This document shows positions 1 through 5,660 of a stretch of 6,659 nucleotides of DNA, piece by piece. A program made the position numbers and the translations under genes. Location: NCBI GenBank assembly GCA_011372105.1, contig DRTT01000165.1:1-6659 (forward strand), written 5' to 3'. The stretch comes from Candidatus Aerophobota bacterium. GTDB lineage: Bacteria; Aerophobota; Aerophobia; Aerophobales; B3-G15. The stretch's first letter is position 1; every line of letters begins with the position of its first letter. Below the pieces are notes generated by a model. It was not told the origin of the DNA. It did not search any database and saw only the letters and a list, made by a program, of their open reading frames with translations.

Positions 1-57
1 GAAATGTCCATCTGTTGTAGCGGATGTTTGTTTTTGGACTGCAAAAATTATATATGA
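1..57 (+). CDS. Possible 3' end of a Cys-rich protein (partial, cut by left edge)
   Basis: An open frame runs from base 1 to a TGA at 55-57 and gives an 18-residue tail containing CCSGC and DC, that is four cysteines in about ten residues. Such density is unusual for random sequence and resembles a terminal metal- or Fe-S-binding motif. The frame converges on the next gene with a 39-bp gap and no obvious terminator. I do not recognise the family, and so short a piece could be a chance open frame. Confidence 0.35.
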   Translation, partial: EMSICCSGCLFLDCKNYI

Positions 58-96
58 TGAAATTTGTTCTAATAAATAAGTGTAATTGAGTTAAAT

Positions 97-1032
97 CTAA
101 ATCTCCGGAGAAGGTAAAAAATATTTTTTTTCATTGTGAAATTTAAAATGTATAAGATTTTTTTCCTGAAGAATCCTTATGTACTTTATGACTTCGTTTT
201 GATGAACTCCAAGAGAGGATGAGATATCTTTTAAGGTGACAGGCCTTCTTTTTATAAGGGAGAGTATTGCCTCCTGTATATCTTTTTTTAAAAGCCCTTC
301 CTGAGTTTTTTCAAATTCACCTATAATCTCACATTTTTCTCCCAGGATAGCCTTTGCTTTTTTTAAGAAAGAGAGAGGGACAGGTAAAGCAAATTCCTCT
401 GCTGGCGGACGAACAGGTGTGTTGAGCTGAATTTTCTCAATATTCATTTTCTCAACGAGCTCTGCAATTTTCTCCATTTTTTCAAAGGAGTCATTTATAT
501 TTTTAACTATCATCACTTCAAGCCATATCCTACCTTGAAAGTTTCGAGAGAAACTCTCTATTCCTCGGATAACCTTCTCTAAGGTCAGTGAATGATGGGG
601 TCTGTTTATTTTTCTGAAAGTATCTTCATCAGAAGCATCAAGAGAGGGAATTACAAGATCTGCCATCTGAAGTTCTTCTTGAAGCGAAGGAGAAAAAAGC
701 AAGGTCCCATTGGTGAGAACAGCTATCCTTATAGAGGTAAACTCCTTAATCTTTTTTATCATGTATCCAAGACGCAGATTAAGCGTGGGCTCACCTGATC
801 CTGAAAAGGTTATATAATCTATTTTCTGCTGTTTTTTTGCAGCAAGAGTCTTTTCTATATTTTTCAGTATTTTATCTGCAGAAATATATTCTTTTCTCTC
901 AACTGTTTTATTGGTAGTTCTGCCAAGCTGGCAATATACACAATCAAGAGTACATGTTTTAAAAGGAATTACATCCACTCCTAAAGAGAAACCAAGCCTT
1001 CTTGAAGGGACAGGACCAAATATATAGGTCAT
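97..1032 (-). CDS. Radical SAM protein (COG0731-like) with C-terminal winged-helix domain
   Basis: A 311-residue radical SAM enzyme. The cluster-binding motif is CTLDCVYC (C27, C31, C34; CX3CX2C), which holds the 4Fe-4S cluster that cleaves S-adenosylmethionine. The preceding stretch FGPVPSRRLGFSLGVD (5-20) is the characteristic N-terminus of this family. FSGSGEPTL (77-85) is the SAM-binding GGE-like region, and LTNGT (106-110) is the next conserved strand. About residues 247-309 form a helix-turn-helix/winged-helix module, with VTLKDISSSLGVHQNEVIKY as the likely DNA-binding helices. The family is related by annotation to wyosine-type radical SAM proteins, but bacterial members are mostly uncharacterised, so the substrate is unknown. 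The ATG is preceded by AAAGGA four bases upstream. It is transcribed alone, divergently from the 1160 operon. Confidence 0.9.
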   Translation of the reverse strand: MTYIFGPVPSRRLGFSLGVDVIPFKTCTLDCVYCQLGRTTNKTVERKEYISADKILKNIEKTLAAKKQQKIDYITFSGSGEPTLNLRLGYMIKKIKEFTSIRIAVLTNGTLLFSPSLQEELQMADLVIPSLDASDEDTFRKINRPHHSLTLEKVIRGIESFSRNFQGRIWLEVMIVKNINDSFEKMEKIAELVEKMNIEKIQLNTPVRPPAEEFALPVPLSFLKKAKAILGEKCEIIGEFEKTQEGLLKKDIQEAILSLIKRRPVTLKDISSSLGVHQNEVIKYIRILQEKNLIHFKFHNEKKYFLPSPEI

Positions 1033-1077
1033 TTTTCCTTTGGAAATACAAAATTATGAAAATTTTTTATACACAGT

Positions 1078-1105
1078 ATTATAAACTAAAAAATACTTGA
1101 CGCAA
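1078..1105 (-). promoter_or_regulatory. Sigma70-type promoter for the radical SAM gene
   Basis: On the minus strand TTGCGT (1105-1100) is followed after 16 bp by a perfect TATAAT (1083-1078). This places the transcript start near 1071, about 40 bases before the ATG. Its -35 hexamer overlaps the -35 of the oppositely directed promoter. Confidence 0.6.
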
Positions 1106-1124
1106 GACTATCCTGTTGCATAAT
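1097..1124 (+). promoter_or_regulatory. Sigma70-type promoter for the 1160-2175 operon
   Basis: TTGACG (1097-1102) is followed after 16 bp by CATAAT (1119-1124). Predicted transcription starts near 1131, giving a leader of about 29 bases before the ATG at 1160. The -35 shares bases with the radical SAM promoter on the other strand (TTGACGCAA, 1097-1105). Confidence 0.55.
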
Positions 1125-1159
1125 TTCTTTATCAATTTTTTAATAATCCGGGACTTACA

Positions 1160-1708
1160 ATGTGGGAGCTTTTCTGGAATATAACAGGAATGGTGGGTCT
1201 TTTTGGTTTTCTTGCATTTGCTATCTGGGCCTTTGTTTTTACCACTTTTTTGAAGAGAAGGTCAGGATGGTATGTTTTCGGAGCTTGTTTTTTCTTGATA
1301 CTTTTTGTAACAGGTACTTTACTTTTCCCGGGAGAAGAAGAGATTGCAGAGGAAATTGCCAACCCTGTTAAAATCTATCAAAGGGGCATAGAAAATGAGA
1401 AAAAAGGAGCTTTTGAGAGAGCAAGAAAGGATTATGAAATAGTCCTGGAGCTTGAACCAGGAAATGAGAGAGCTGTGGAGAAACTTCAGCTAATAGAAAG
1501 AAGAGAAATTGCCCTTACCTTTCTTAAAGTAGCAAAAGGATTGTGCAGAAAGAAAAAATTTGCTTTTGCCCTTGTGAAGTTAAAAGCGGCAGAGAAAATA
1601 GCTCCGCCTCCAGGAACGTTGGAAGACAGTTCTAAATTGCAAAAAAAGATAGAAAAAGAGATAGAATTTGTTAAAAAATTTCTCTCTTCACAGAAGAAAG
1701 GAGGATAA
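1160..1708 (+). CDS. Membrane-anchored TPR-like protein, unknown function
   Basis: A 182-residue protein with two N-terminal hydrophobic segments (about 7-30 and 36-57) joined by a short basic turn (KRRSG). The rest is a soluble, charged helical part. Residues about 76-112 (GIENEKKGAFERARKDYEIV, then LELEPGNERAVEKL) match the tetratricopeptide consensus well. A second, looser helical pair follows at about 118-148, then a Lys-rich coiled tail. The positive-inside rule puts the KRRSG loop in the cytoplasm, which would place both the N-terminus and the TPR part outside; this orientation is only an inference. TPR units usually hold protein partners, so an assembly or scaffold role is plausible. 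The start ATG has only a weak ribosome-binding site (GGGA, 1150-1153). The stop region carries the strong site of the next gene, so the two are translationally coupled. Confidence 0.8.
   Translation: MWELFWNITGMVGLFGFLAFAIWAFVFTTFLKRRSGWYVFGACFFLILFVTGTLLFPGEEEIAEEIANPVKIYQRGIENEKKGAFERARKDYEIVLELEPGNERAVEKLQLIERREIALTFLKVAKGLCRKKKFAFALVKLKAAEKIAPPPGTLEDSSKLQKKIEKEIEFVKKFLSSQKKGG
1699..1706 (+). promoter_or_regulatory. Strong ribosome-binding site embedded in the preceding gene's last codons
   Basis: AAAGGAGGAT forms the final Lys-Gly-Gly codons of the TPR gene and sits six bases before the GTG at 1711. It decides the GTG start of the following membrane protein and couples translation of the two genes. 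Confidence 0.75.
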
Positions 1709-1710
1709 TC

Positions 1711-2175
1711 GTGGTTTTGATAAAGAAAATAGTAAACTATGGCTGGAAGGTATATGACACCTACATAAACAAAAGAGGGAAAAAGCTTCCCTTTGTTGCC
1801 TTTGTTATCTTTCTGCTTACCATTTTGATTTCAAGGTGTATAGTTATGTGGGTTGAGGCAGGAAGACCTTTCCTGAGTTTCTTTAAAATTTATGATTATC
1901 ATGTTCATCATTTTTATTTAGGAATTTTTCTGCTTGTTCTTTCCAACTGGTTTTTTTTATTCTGGAATAAAAAAAGATATATGGAAGAGATTAAAATATC
2001 TAGTGCTATTCTTTTTGGAATAGGTCTTGGCTTAATCACAGATGAATTTGGGCTTTTACTAACCATGGAATTCGATATAAGAGGAGAATACTGGGCTCCC
2101 CATTCTTATTATCTTATGGGTATTTTAAGTGGGGTTTTCCTGTATACAATAATAAAAAAATCACCTTCTCCTTAA
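1711..2175 (+). CDS. His-rich integral membrane protein, uncharacterised family
   Basis: A 154-residue protein with about four membrane segments (26-45, 67-86, 97-118, 132-148). Striking polar residues lie at the membrane borders: YHVHHFYLG (63-71), GLITDEFGLLL (107-117) and YWAPHSY (127-133). A similar pattern (HH at the start of one helix, then GxGxGLxxDEF at the end of another and YW after it) is, from memory, found in uncharacterised bacterial and archaeal membrane proteins of similar size. Conserved His, Asp and Glu in helices suggest a metal site or catalytic centre, but I know of no assigned activity. The start is GTG with AAAGGAGG upstream. It is the second gene of a coupled pair with the TPR-like protein, so the two may work together. 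The stop codon directly abuts the end of the converging minus-strand operon, with no terminator hairpin between them. Confidence 0.8.
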   Translation: MVLIKKIVNYGWKVYDTYINKRGKKLPFVAFVIFLLTILISRCIVMWVEAGRPFLSFFKIYDYHVHHFYLGIFLLVLSNWFFLFWNKKRYMEEIKISSAILFGIGLGLITDEFGLLLTMEFDIRGEYWAPHSYYLMGILSGVFLYTIIKKSPSP

Positions 2176-2345
2176 TCATCCATTCTGTTTTTTTCTTTCC
2201 CACAAGAGATGCCAGAGAGAGTAATTTATTCTGAATCTCCAGGGAGAGTCCGGATTTGTGCACCTGCAACATCCTCACAGTAACCGTATCTGTATCTCTC
2301 ACATACAGCAAGAGCCTCTCTTGCAGGATGGTGTCTACACTTCAC
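2176..2345 (-). pseudogene. Frameshifted small Cys-rich (putative zinc or Fe-S binding) protein gene
   Basis: From a GTG at 2345, overlapping the thioredoxin stop by 11 bp, the minus strand reads VKCRHHPAREALAVCERY then RYGYCE. This looks like a CxxHP..C...YCxxC metal-binding N-terminus. This frame drifts into unrelated residues and stops after 39 codons. A one-base shift at about 2272-2273 restores a continuation, CCRCTNPD, then WRFR, then WERKKQNG, ending in TGA at 2176-2178. From memory, small proteins of this type continue as C..C.DP.LYCKFR..C.IW followed by a basic tail. Here both later cysteines are replaced (W and Y), each explicable by one substitution. One missing base plus two lost ligands suggests real decay rather than a sequencing error. 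The restored end abuts the stop of the converging membrane gene exactly. The family is recalled, not searched, and a functional 39-residue short form is not excluded. Confidence 0.6.
2308..2324. repeat. Perfect 7-bp inverted repeat with 3-base loop after the thioredoxin gene
   Basis: GCAAGAG-CCT-CTCTTGC can form a tight hairpin whose near edge is 10 bases past the thioredoxin stop on the minus strand. No T-run follows, so it is not a classical intrinsic terminator. It may instead protect the mRNA 3' end or attenuate the downstream frame. It also lies in the broken Cys-rich gene (codons for AREALA), so coding coincidence is possible. Confidence 0.5.
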
Positions 2346-2679
2346 TTTCTTTATGCATTTTCAGTATATTTTTAATTTTATCCTCTACTACTCTCTTTGG
2401 TGCAACTCCCACTATTTTGTCAATCACTTTACCTCCATTAAAAAACAAAAGAGTGGGGATTCCCATGATATTATATTTTCTTGCTGTTTCTCTATTTTGA
2501 TCGACGTTTAATTTGCCCACCTTAACTTTTCCCTCGTATTCCCTTGCTACTTCCTCTACCACAGGAGCCATCATATGACAGGGCATACACCATTCTGCCC
2601 AGAAATCAACAATTACAGGTATATTTGAATTTAGAACTTCTCCTTCCCAATTCTCATCAGTAAAAATCCTTTCTGCCAT
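2335..2679 (-). CDS. trxA: Thioredoxin with WCMPCH active site
   Basis: A 114-residue single-domain thioredoxin, close to the usual length. It carries the buried acid (VDFWA, D25), the redox pair C31 and C34 in WCMPCH, the cis-proline loop GIPT (P75) and the FFNGG turn (79-83). It reduces disulfides in cytoplasmic proteins; no signal peptide is present. The dipeptide between the cysteines is Met-Pro rather than the usual Gly-Pro, and His replaces the following Lys, which would be expected to shift redox potential or partner choice. The start ATG has GGGAGG five bases upstream. It is the third gene of the arsR-grx-trx operon, 31 bp after glutaredoxin, so a stress-responsive paralogue is likelier than the housekeeping thioredoxin. 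The symbol marks the family only. Confidence 0.9.
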   Translation of the reverse strand: MAERIFTDENWEGEVLNSNIPVIVDFWAEWCMPCHMMAPVVEEVAREYEGKVKVGKLNVDQNRETARKYNIMGIPTLLFFNGGKVIDKIVGVAPKRVVEDKIKNILKMHKESEV

Positions 2680-2710
2680 CTTAACCTCCCGGTATCTTTA
2701 TTTTTTGGTT

Positions 2711-2959
2711 CTATTTCCTTCTTAATCCCAGGAGACGATCTATCTTCTCCTTATCAAATCCTACCACCTTTGCCCTACCAATTAAAAGGACAGGAACACT
2801 CATCTGTCCTGTCATTTTTACAAGGTCTTTTGCTGCTTCGGGATCTCTATCCACCCTTATCTCCTTTACTCTGACTTTATTCTGTCGAAGATAGTTCTTA
2901 ACTCGAGAGCACCATGGACAGGATGATGTAGAAAAAAGCACAACTTTTTTACCTGTCAT
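2711..2959 (-). CDS. Glutaredoxin-like protein (YruB/NrdH-type) with CPWC active site
   Basis: An 82-residue cytoplasmic thiol-disulfide oxidoreductase. Visible features are the redox motif SCPWCSRVKNYL (C14, C17), the cis-proline strand GQMSVPVLLI (P56) and the closing VGFDKEKIDRLL, typical of the short glutaredoxin-like/YruB group. Such proteins are often reduced by thioredoxin or thioredoxin reductase rather than glutathione; that is family knowledge. I chose the ATG at 2959 because the purine-rich GGGGGAGAGG lies directly before it. A TTG six codons upstream is in frame, but using it would turn this site into coding sequence. The gene overlaps the end of arsR by 11 bp, so translation is coupled, and thioredoxin follows 31 bp later. 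Confidence 0.88.
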   Translation of the reverse strand: MTGKKVVLFSTSSCPWCSRVKNYLRQNKVRVKEIRVDRDPEAAKDLVKMTGQMSVPVLLIGRAKVVGFDKEKIDRLLGLRRK

Positions 2960-3239
2960 CTCCTCTCCCCCTGGCAAAAAGATTTTCCAGACAGTTAATA
3001 ATCTCCAAAATTCCTCTATCCTTTATTCTGTAACAAACCTCCATTCCCCTCCTTCTGCAATCTATTATCCCCTTGTCCTTTAATATCCTCAAATGCTGCG
3101 AAAGATTTGATTGCTTTATACCAATAAGCTCCTCAAGTTCTTTAACACATTTTTGCCCTTTTTCCAGGACTTTTATTATCTTTATCCTGGAGGGGTGAGC
3201 AATAGCCTTTAAAACTTCAGCAAAGATTTCTTCTTTCAT
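2949..3239 (-). CDS. ArsR/SmtB-family transcriptional regulator
   Basis: A 96-residue winged-helix regulator of full family length. AIAHPSRIKIIKVLEKG (12-28) is the canonical ArsR start. CVKELEELIGIKQSNLSQHL (31-50) contains the DNA-recognition helix. The wing is at about 57-73 (GIIDCRRRGMEVCYRI) and the last helix at 76-89. Cysteines lie at 31, 61, 69 and 83. C31 matches the first Cys of the ArsR ELCVCDL metal motif, but the second Cys of that motif is Lys here. The effector could be a thiophilic metal or metalloid, or a reactive sulfur or oxidant. It leads the operon with glutaredoxin and thioredoxin and probably represses it. The ribosome-binding site is weak (AAGG two bases before the ATG). 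Confidence 0.9.
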   Translation of the reverse strand: MKEEIFAEVLKAIAHPSRIKIIKVLEKGQKCVKELEELIGIKQSNLSQHLRILKDKGIIDCRRRGMEVCYRIKDRGILEIINCLENLFARGRGDDR

Positions 3240-3243
3240 TACC

Positions 3244-3271
3244 TTATTAGATTATTATAATAAATTAATAA
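3244..3271. promoter_or_regulatory. 28-bp near-palindromic operator over the arsR promoter
   Basis: The half-sites are TTATTA-N2-TTATTA and TAATAA-N2-TAATAA. The inner TTATTATAATAA (3252-3263) is a perfect palindrome, and the outer TTATTA/TAATAA pairs also match, so 12 of 14 base pairs are symmetric about 3257/3258. It covers the -10 element of the arsR promoter and ends five bases before the ATG. Its position and 2-fold symmetry fit an ArsR dimer operator. The AT-only composition lowers certainty. Confidence 0.6.
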
Positions 3272-3280
3272 ATTAGTCAA
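3252..3280 (-). promoter_or_regulatory. Promoter of the arsR-grx-trx operon
   Basis: On the minus strand TTGACT (3280-3275) precedes TATAAT (3259-3254) by 15 bp, or an overlapping TAATAA (3257-3252) by 17 bp. It begins eight bases past the pyruvate kinase stop with no hairpin between, so read-through from pyruvate kinase is possible but the operon has its own start. Confidence 0.6.
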
Positions 3281-3287
3281 GTCTTCT

Positions 3288-4706
3288 TCAGACAACTTCC
3301 ACTTTTATTAAATTGGTGGTGCCTGCGATTCCAAAGGGAATACCTGCTGTAATCACGATTTTTTCTCCCTTTCGAACAAGACCTGTTTTTAAAGCAGTGT
3401 TTTTAGCCTTCTGAATCATATCATCTGTATTTTTTATCTCTTTACTCTGATGAGGATAAACTCCCCAGCAAAGAGTCAATTTCTTCACAGTAGTTTTTTT
3501 GGGGCTTCTTGCTATAATTGGCACGCGGGGTCTGTATCTTGCAACCATGCGAGCAGTGCTTCCGGAAAAAGTAAAGGTGACAATAGCTGCTACTTTCAGA
3601 TCCTGGGCAATTTGACAGGTGGCATGGCTTATTGCATCAGGGATAGCAGGCTTTACTGAAAGTGCTCTTTCCTCAAGAATTTTTTCGTAATTTAAAGCTT
3701 TTTCAGTTTCAATTGCTATTTTATTCATCATTTTAACTGCTTCCAAAGGATAGTTTCCAATGGCTGTTTCTTCTGAGAGCATAATTGCATCGGTTCCGTC
3801 AAATATAGCATTTGCTATGTCGGTGACTTCTGCTCTTGTAGGACGAGGATTATCTATCATTGACTCAAGCATTTGAGTTGCGGTTATTACAGGTTTTCCT
3901 TTTAAATTGCACTTTTTTATAATCTCTTTTTGCACGATAGGAACCTTTTGGAGTGGTATTTCAACTCCAAGGTCTCCCCTTGCTATCATTATTCCATCTG
4001 CTGCCTCAATTATACTGTCAATATTGCTTACCGCCTCGGGTTTTTCTATCTTTGCTATTAAAGAGATATCCTCTGCTTTTTTCTCCTTTAAGATATCTTT
4101 TACTTTTAGAATATCCTCTGCTTTTCTGACAAAAGAAACAGCTATAAAATCAACCTTTTTCTCTATTCCAAAGAGAATATCCTCTCTATCTTTGGGTGTT
4201 AAAGAGGGAATTTCAAGAGAAGATTCTGGTAGATTTATTCCCTTGTGAGAGGTAAGTTCCCCACCTTTTATCACCCGACATTTAATGTCTGTAGGAGTCA
4301 GGTCTTCAACTTTAAGCTCCAGGGAACCATCAGCAAGAAGAATACTCTCTCCCTTTTTAACCTTCTGAGGCAAAAGTGGATAAGTGATTGATACCTCTTC
4401 TTTGCTCCCGGGTATATTGCGTGTTGTAAGGGTAAAAAGATCTCCTTCTTTTAGAAGAACAGGACCATTTTGAACCAAGCCTATTCTTATTTTGGGACCA
4501 CTTAAATCCTGAAGAATACCAACTGGTTTTCCTATCTCTAAAGAGGCCTGTCTTATGTTCTCTATAATAAGTGAATGCTCCCTGTAGGTTCCATGAGAAA
4601 AGTTAAGACGGGCAACATCCATGCCTTCCTCTATAAGTTTTTTTATTAACTTATAGGAACTTGAGGCAGGACCAATAGTGCAGACTATTTTTGTTCGTCT
4701 CATCAT
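3288..4706 (-). CDS. pyk: Pyruvate kinase
   Basis: Catalyses the last step of glycolysis, transferring phosphate from phosphoenolpyruvate to ADP. At 472 residues it is the standard bacterial form without the extra C-terminal PEP-utiliser domain. The N-terminus RRTKIVCTIGPASS and the ARLNFSHG loop (R33, N35, S37) bind nucleotide and potassium. The B domain spans about 72-168. IAKIEKPEA (218-226) carries the catalytic K219 and metal ligand E221. ARGDLGVEIP (242-251, D245) and KPVITATQMLESM (271-283) complete the active site. DGTDAIMLSEETAIG (303-317) is a further signature, and the C-terminal regulatory domain is at about 355-472. E104 in SKEEVSITY appears to match the Glu found in potassium-dependent enzymes. 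Two consecutive ATGs (4706, 4703) follow GAGAGG, and the second has slightly better spacing. All key residues are intact. Confidence 0.97.
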   Translation of the reverse strand: MMRRTKIVCTIGPASSSYKLIKKLIEEGMDVARLNFSHGTYREHSLIIENIRQASLEIGKPVGILQDLSGPKIRIGLVQNGPVLLKEGDLFTLTTRNIPGSKEEVSITYPLLPQKVKKGESILLADGSLELKVEDLTPTDIKCRVIKGGELTSHKGINLPESSLEIPSLTPKDREDILFGIEKKVDFIAVSFVRKAEDILKVKDILKEKKAEDISLIAKIEKPEAVSNIDSIIEAADGIMIARGDLGVEIPLQKVPIVQKEIIKKCNLKGKPVITATQMLESMIDNPRPTRAEVTDIANAIFDGTDAIMLSEETAIGNYPLEAVKMMNKIAIETEKALNYEKILEERALSVKPAIPDAISHATCQIAQDLKVAAIVTFTFSGSTARMVARYRPRVPIIARSPKKTTVKKLTLCWGVYPHQSKEIKNTDDMIQKAKNTALKTGLVRKGEKIVITAGIPFGIAGTTNLIKVEVV

Positions 4707-4741
4707 CTAACCTCTCTTTTCTGATGCTCTGATGAAATGTA

Positions 4742-4770
4742 ATTATACTTATTGTCGTTTCGAAGGTCAA
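4742..4770 (-). promoter_or_regulatory. Strong sigma70-type promoter of pyruvate kinase
   Basis: TTGACC (4770-4765), a 17-bp spacer and a perfect TATAAT (4747-4742) predict a start near 4735. The short leader that follows contains the direct repeat CATCAG-AG-CATCAG (plus coordinates 4721-4734), which could be a downstream regulator site or chance. Confidence 0.7.
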
Positions 4771-4804
4771 TCTAATGGTTGATGAAAAATAAAAAACAGG
4801 TCTC

Positions 4805-4832
4805 TTGCTTTTCCTGTGAATGTGATTATAAT
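4805..4832 (+). promoter_or_regulatory. Sigma70-type promoter of the HAD phosphatase gene
   Basis: TTGCTT (4805-4810), a 16-bp spacer and a perfect TATAAT (4827-4832) place the start near 4839, about 34 bases before the ATG at 4873. The promoter overlaps an in-frame upstream GTG (4816), which argues against a longer protein. Confidence 0.6.
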
Positions 4833-4872
4833 TGTTTATCCAGTTATTTCATTATCCCGTAAAGGAGGCAGT

Positions 4873-5655
4873 ATGGACTTAAAGCTGGTAGCCTGTGATC
4901 TTGACAACACCTTGATGGAAGGGGTACCAATTCAACCTGAAGTGAAGGATTTCATAGTTAAAATACGCAAGAAAGGGATTAAGTTTGTTATAAATTCCGG
5001 GCGTTGTCTTGAAAATATTCTCGAAGTTTTATCTGAAAGCAAAGTCCCCTGTCCTGAGGGGTATCCTGAAGCTATAATCTCTATGCACGGAATATTCATT
5101 CATTATCTTAAAGGAAACAATTATGTGGAAGATGAGGAATGGAATAAAGAGAAAAGGAAAGAACTTGAAATTTTAAAACAGGAAATTGGCTGGAAAAGTA
5201 AAATGTGGGAAAAGATGATAGAGGATAAACTTAAGATAAAACCCTTAAGGAAAGAAATAGACCAGGGAGTTTTTAGAGTATTATTTAACAATAAAGAAGA
5301 AGCCGAAAGAGCAAAAGAAGCTATAACAAAGGAAACCCGCTTTAAATATGTTACTTTTCTAAGAAATAAGCATCTTCTTCTTGCTACCCTATCTACTGCT
5401 CAGAAAGGGCACTCATTACTAAGAGTAGCTCGGCATTTTAATCTTTCACCCGGAGAAATTCTCGCAATTGGCGACTCTCATAACGACATAGATATGCTCA
5501 ACGGAAGATACGGATTTGTTCCTGCAGCTCCTTCCAATGCTGAGGAAGAGGTAAAATCTCTTGTGAAAAGCAAAAACGGATATGTAGCCTCGCTTGCTGA
5601 GGGGAAGGGAGTAATAGAGATTGTAAATTTACTTTTACATTCCTCCAAAAAATAA
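4873..5655 (+). CDS. HAD-superfamily hydrolase, Cof/type IIB sugar-phosphatase-like
   Basis: A 260-residue phosphatase with all four HAD motifs. Motif I is ACDLDNTL, with nucleophile D9 and acid/base D11. Motif II is VINSGR with S42. Motif III is the K178 of AQKGHSLL. Motif IV is GDSHNDIDML, with metal-binding D201 and D205. The roughly 80-165 insert between motifs II and III is the type IIB cap that sets substrate choice. Relatives dephosphorylate sugar phosphates, sucrose-phosphate-like compounds, phosphoglycolate or flavin precursors, and the substrate cannot be read from this sequence. I chose the ATG at 4873, which has AAAGGAGG four bases upstream, over the GTG at 4816, which lies in the promoter. 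It is monocistronic, divergent from pyruvate kinase, and ends 5 bp from the converging permease gene. Confidence 0.9.
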   Translation: MDLKLVACDLDNTLMEGVPIQPEVKDFIVKIRKKGIKFVINSGRCLENILEVLSESKVPCPEGYPEAIISMHGIFIHYLKGNNYVEDEEWNKEKRKELEILKQEIGWKSKMWEKMIEDKLKIKPLRKEIDQGVFRVLFNNKEEAERAKEAITKETRFKYVTFLRNKHLLLATLSTAQKGHSLLRVARHFNLSPGEILAIGDSHNDIDMLNGRYGFVPAAPSNAEEEVKSLVKSKNGYVASLAEGKGVIEIVNLLLHSSKK

Positions 5656-5660
5656 CAATA

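Noticed and set aside
592..798. Plus-strand open frame inside the radical SAM gene
   Set aside because: Opposite-strand shadow of a convincing enzyme gene, with no domain and no ribosome-binding site.
2114..2311. Minus-strand 65-codon open frame overlapping two gene ends
   Set aside because: It is a third frame across the broken Cys-rich gene and runs into the opposite membrane gene; no recognisable protein.
2960..2977. TTG start six codons upstream for the glutaredoxin
   Set aside because: It would translate the ribosome-binding site itself, and the ATG at 2959 gives the normal family N-terminus.
3907..4248. Plus-strand 113-codon open frame within pyruvate kinase
   Set aside because: Antisense shadow of a fully conserved enzyme gene.
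4816..4872. N-terminal extension of the HAD protein from GTG 4816
   Set aside because: This stretch holds the promoter -10 and the AAAGGAGG site, the added residues precede the normal HAD start, and the ATG at 4873 fits the family N-terminus.
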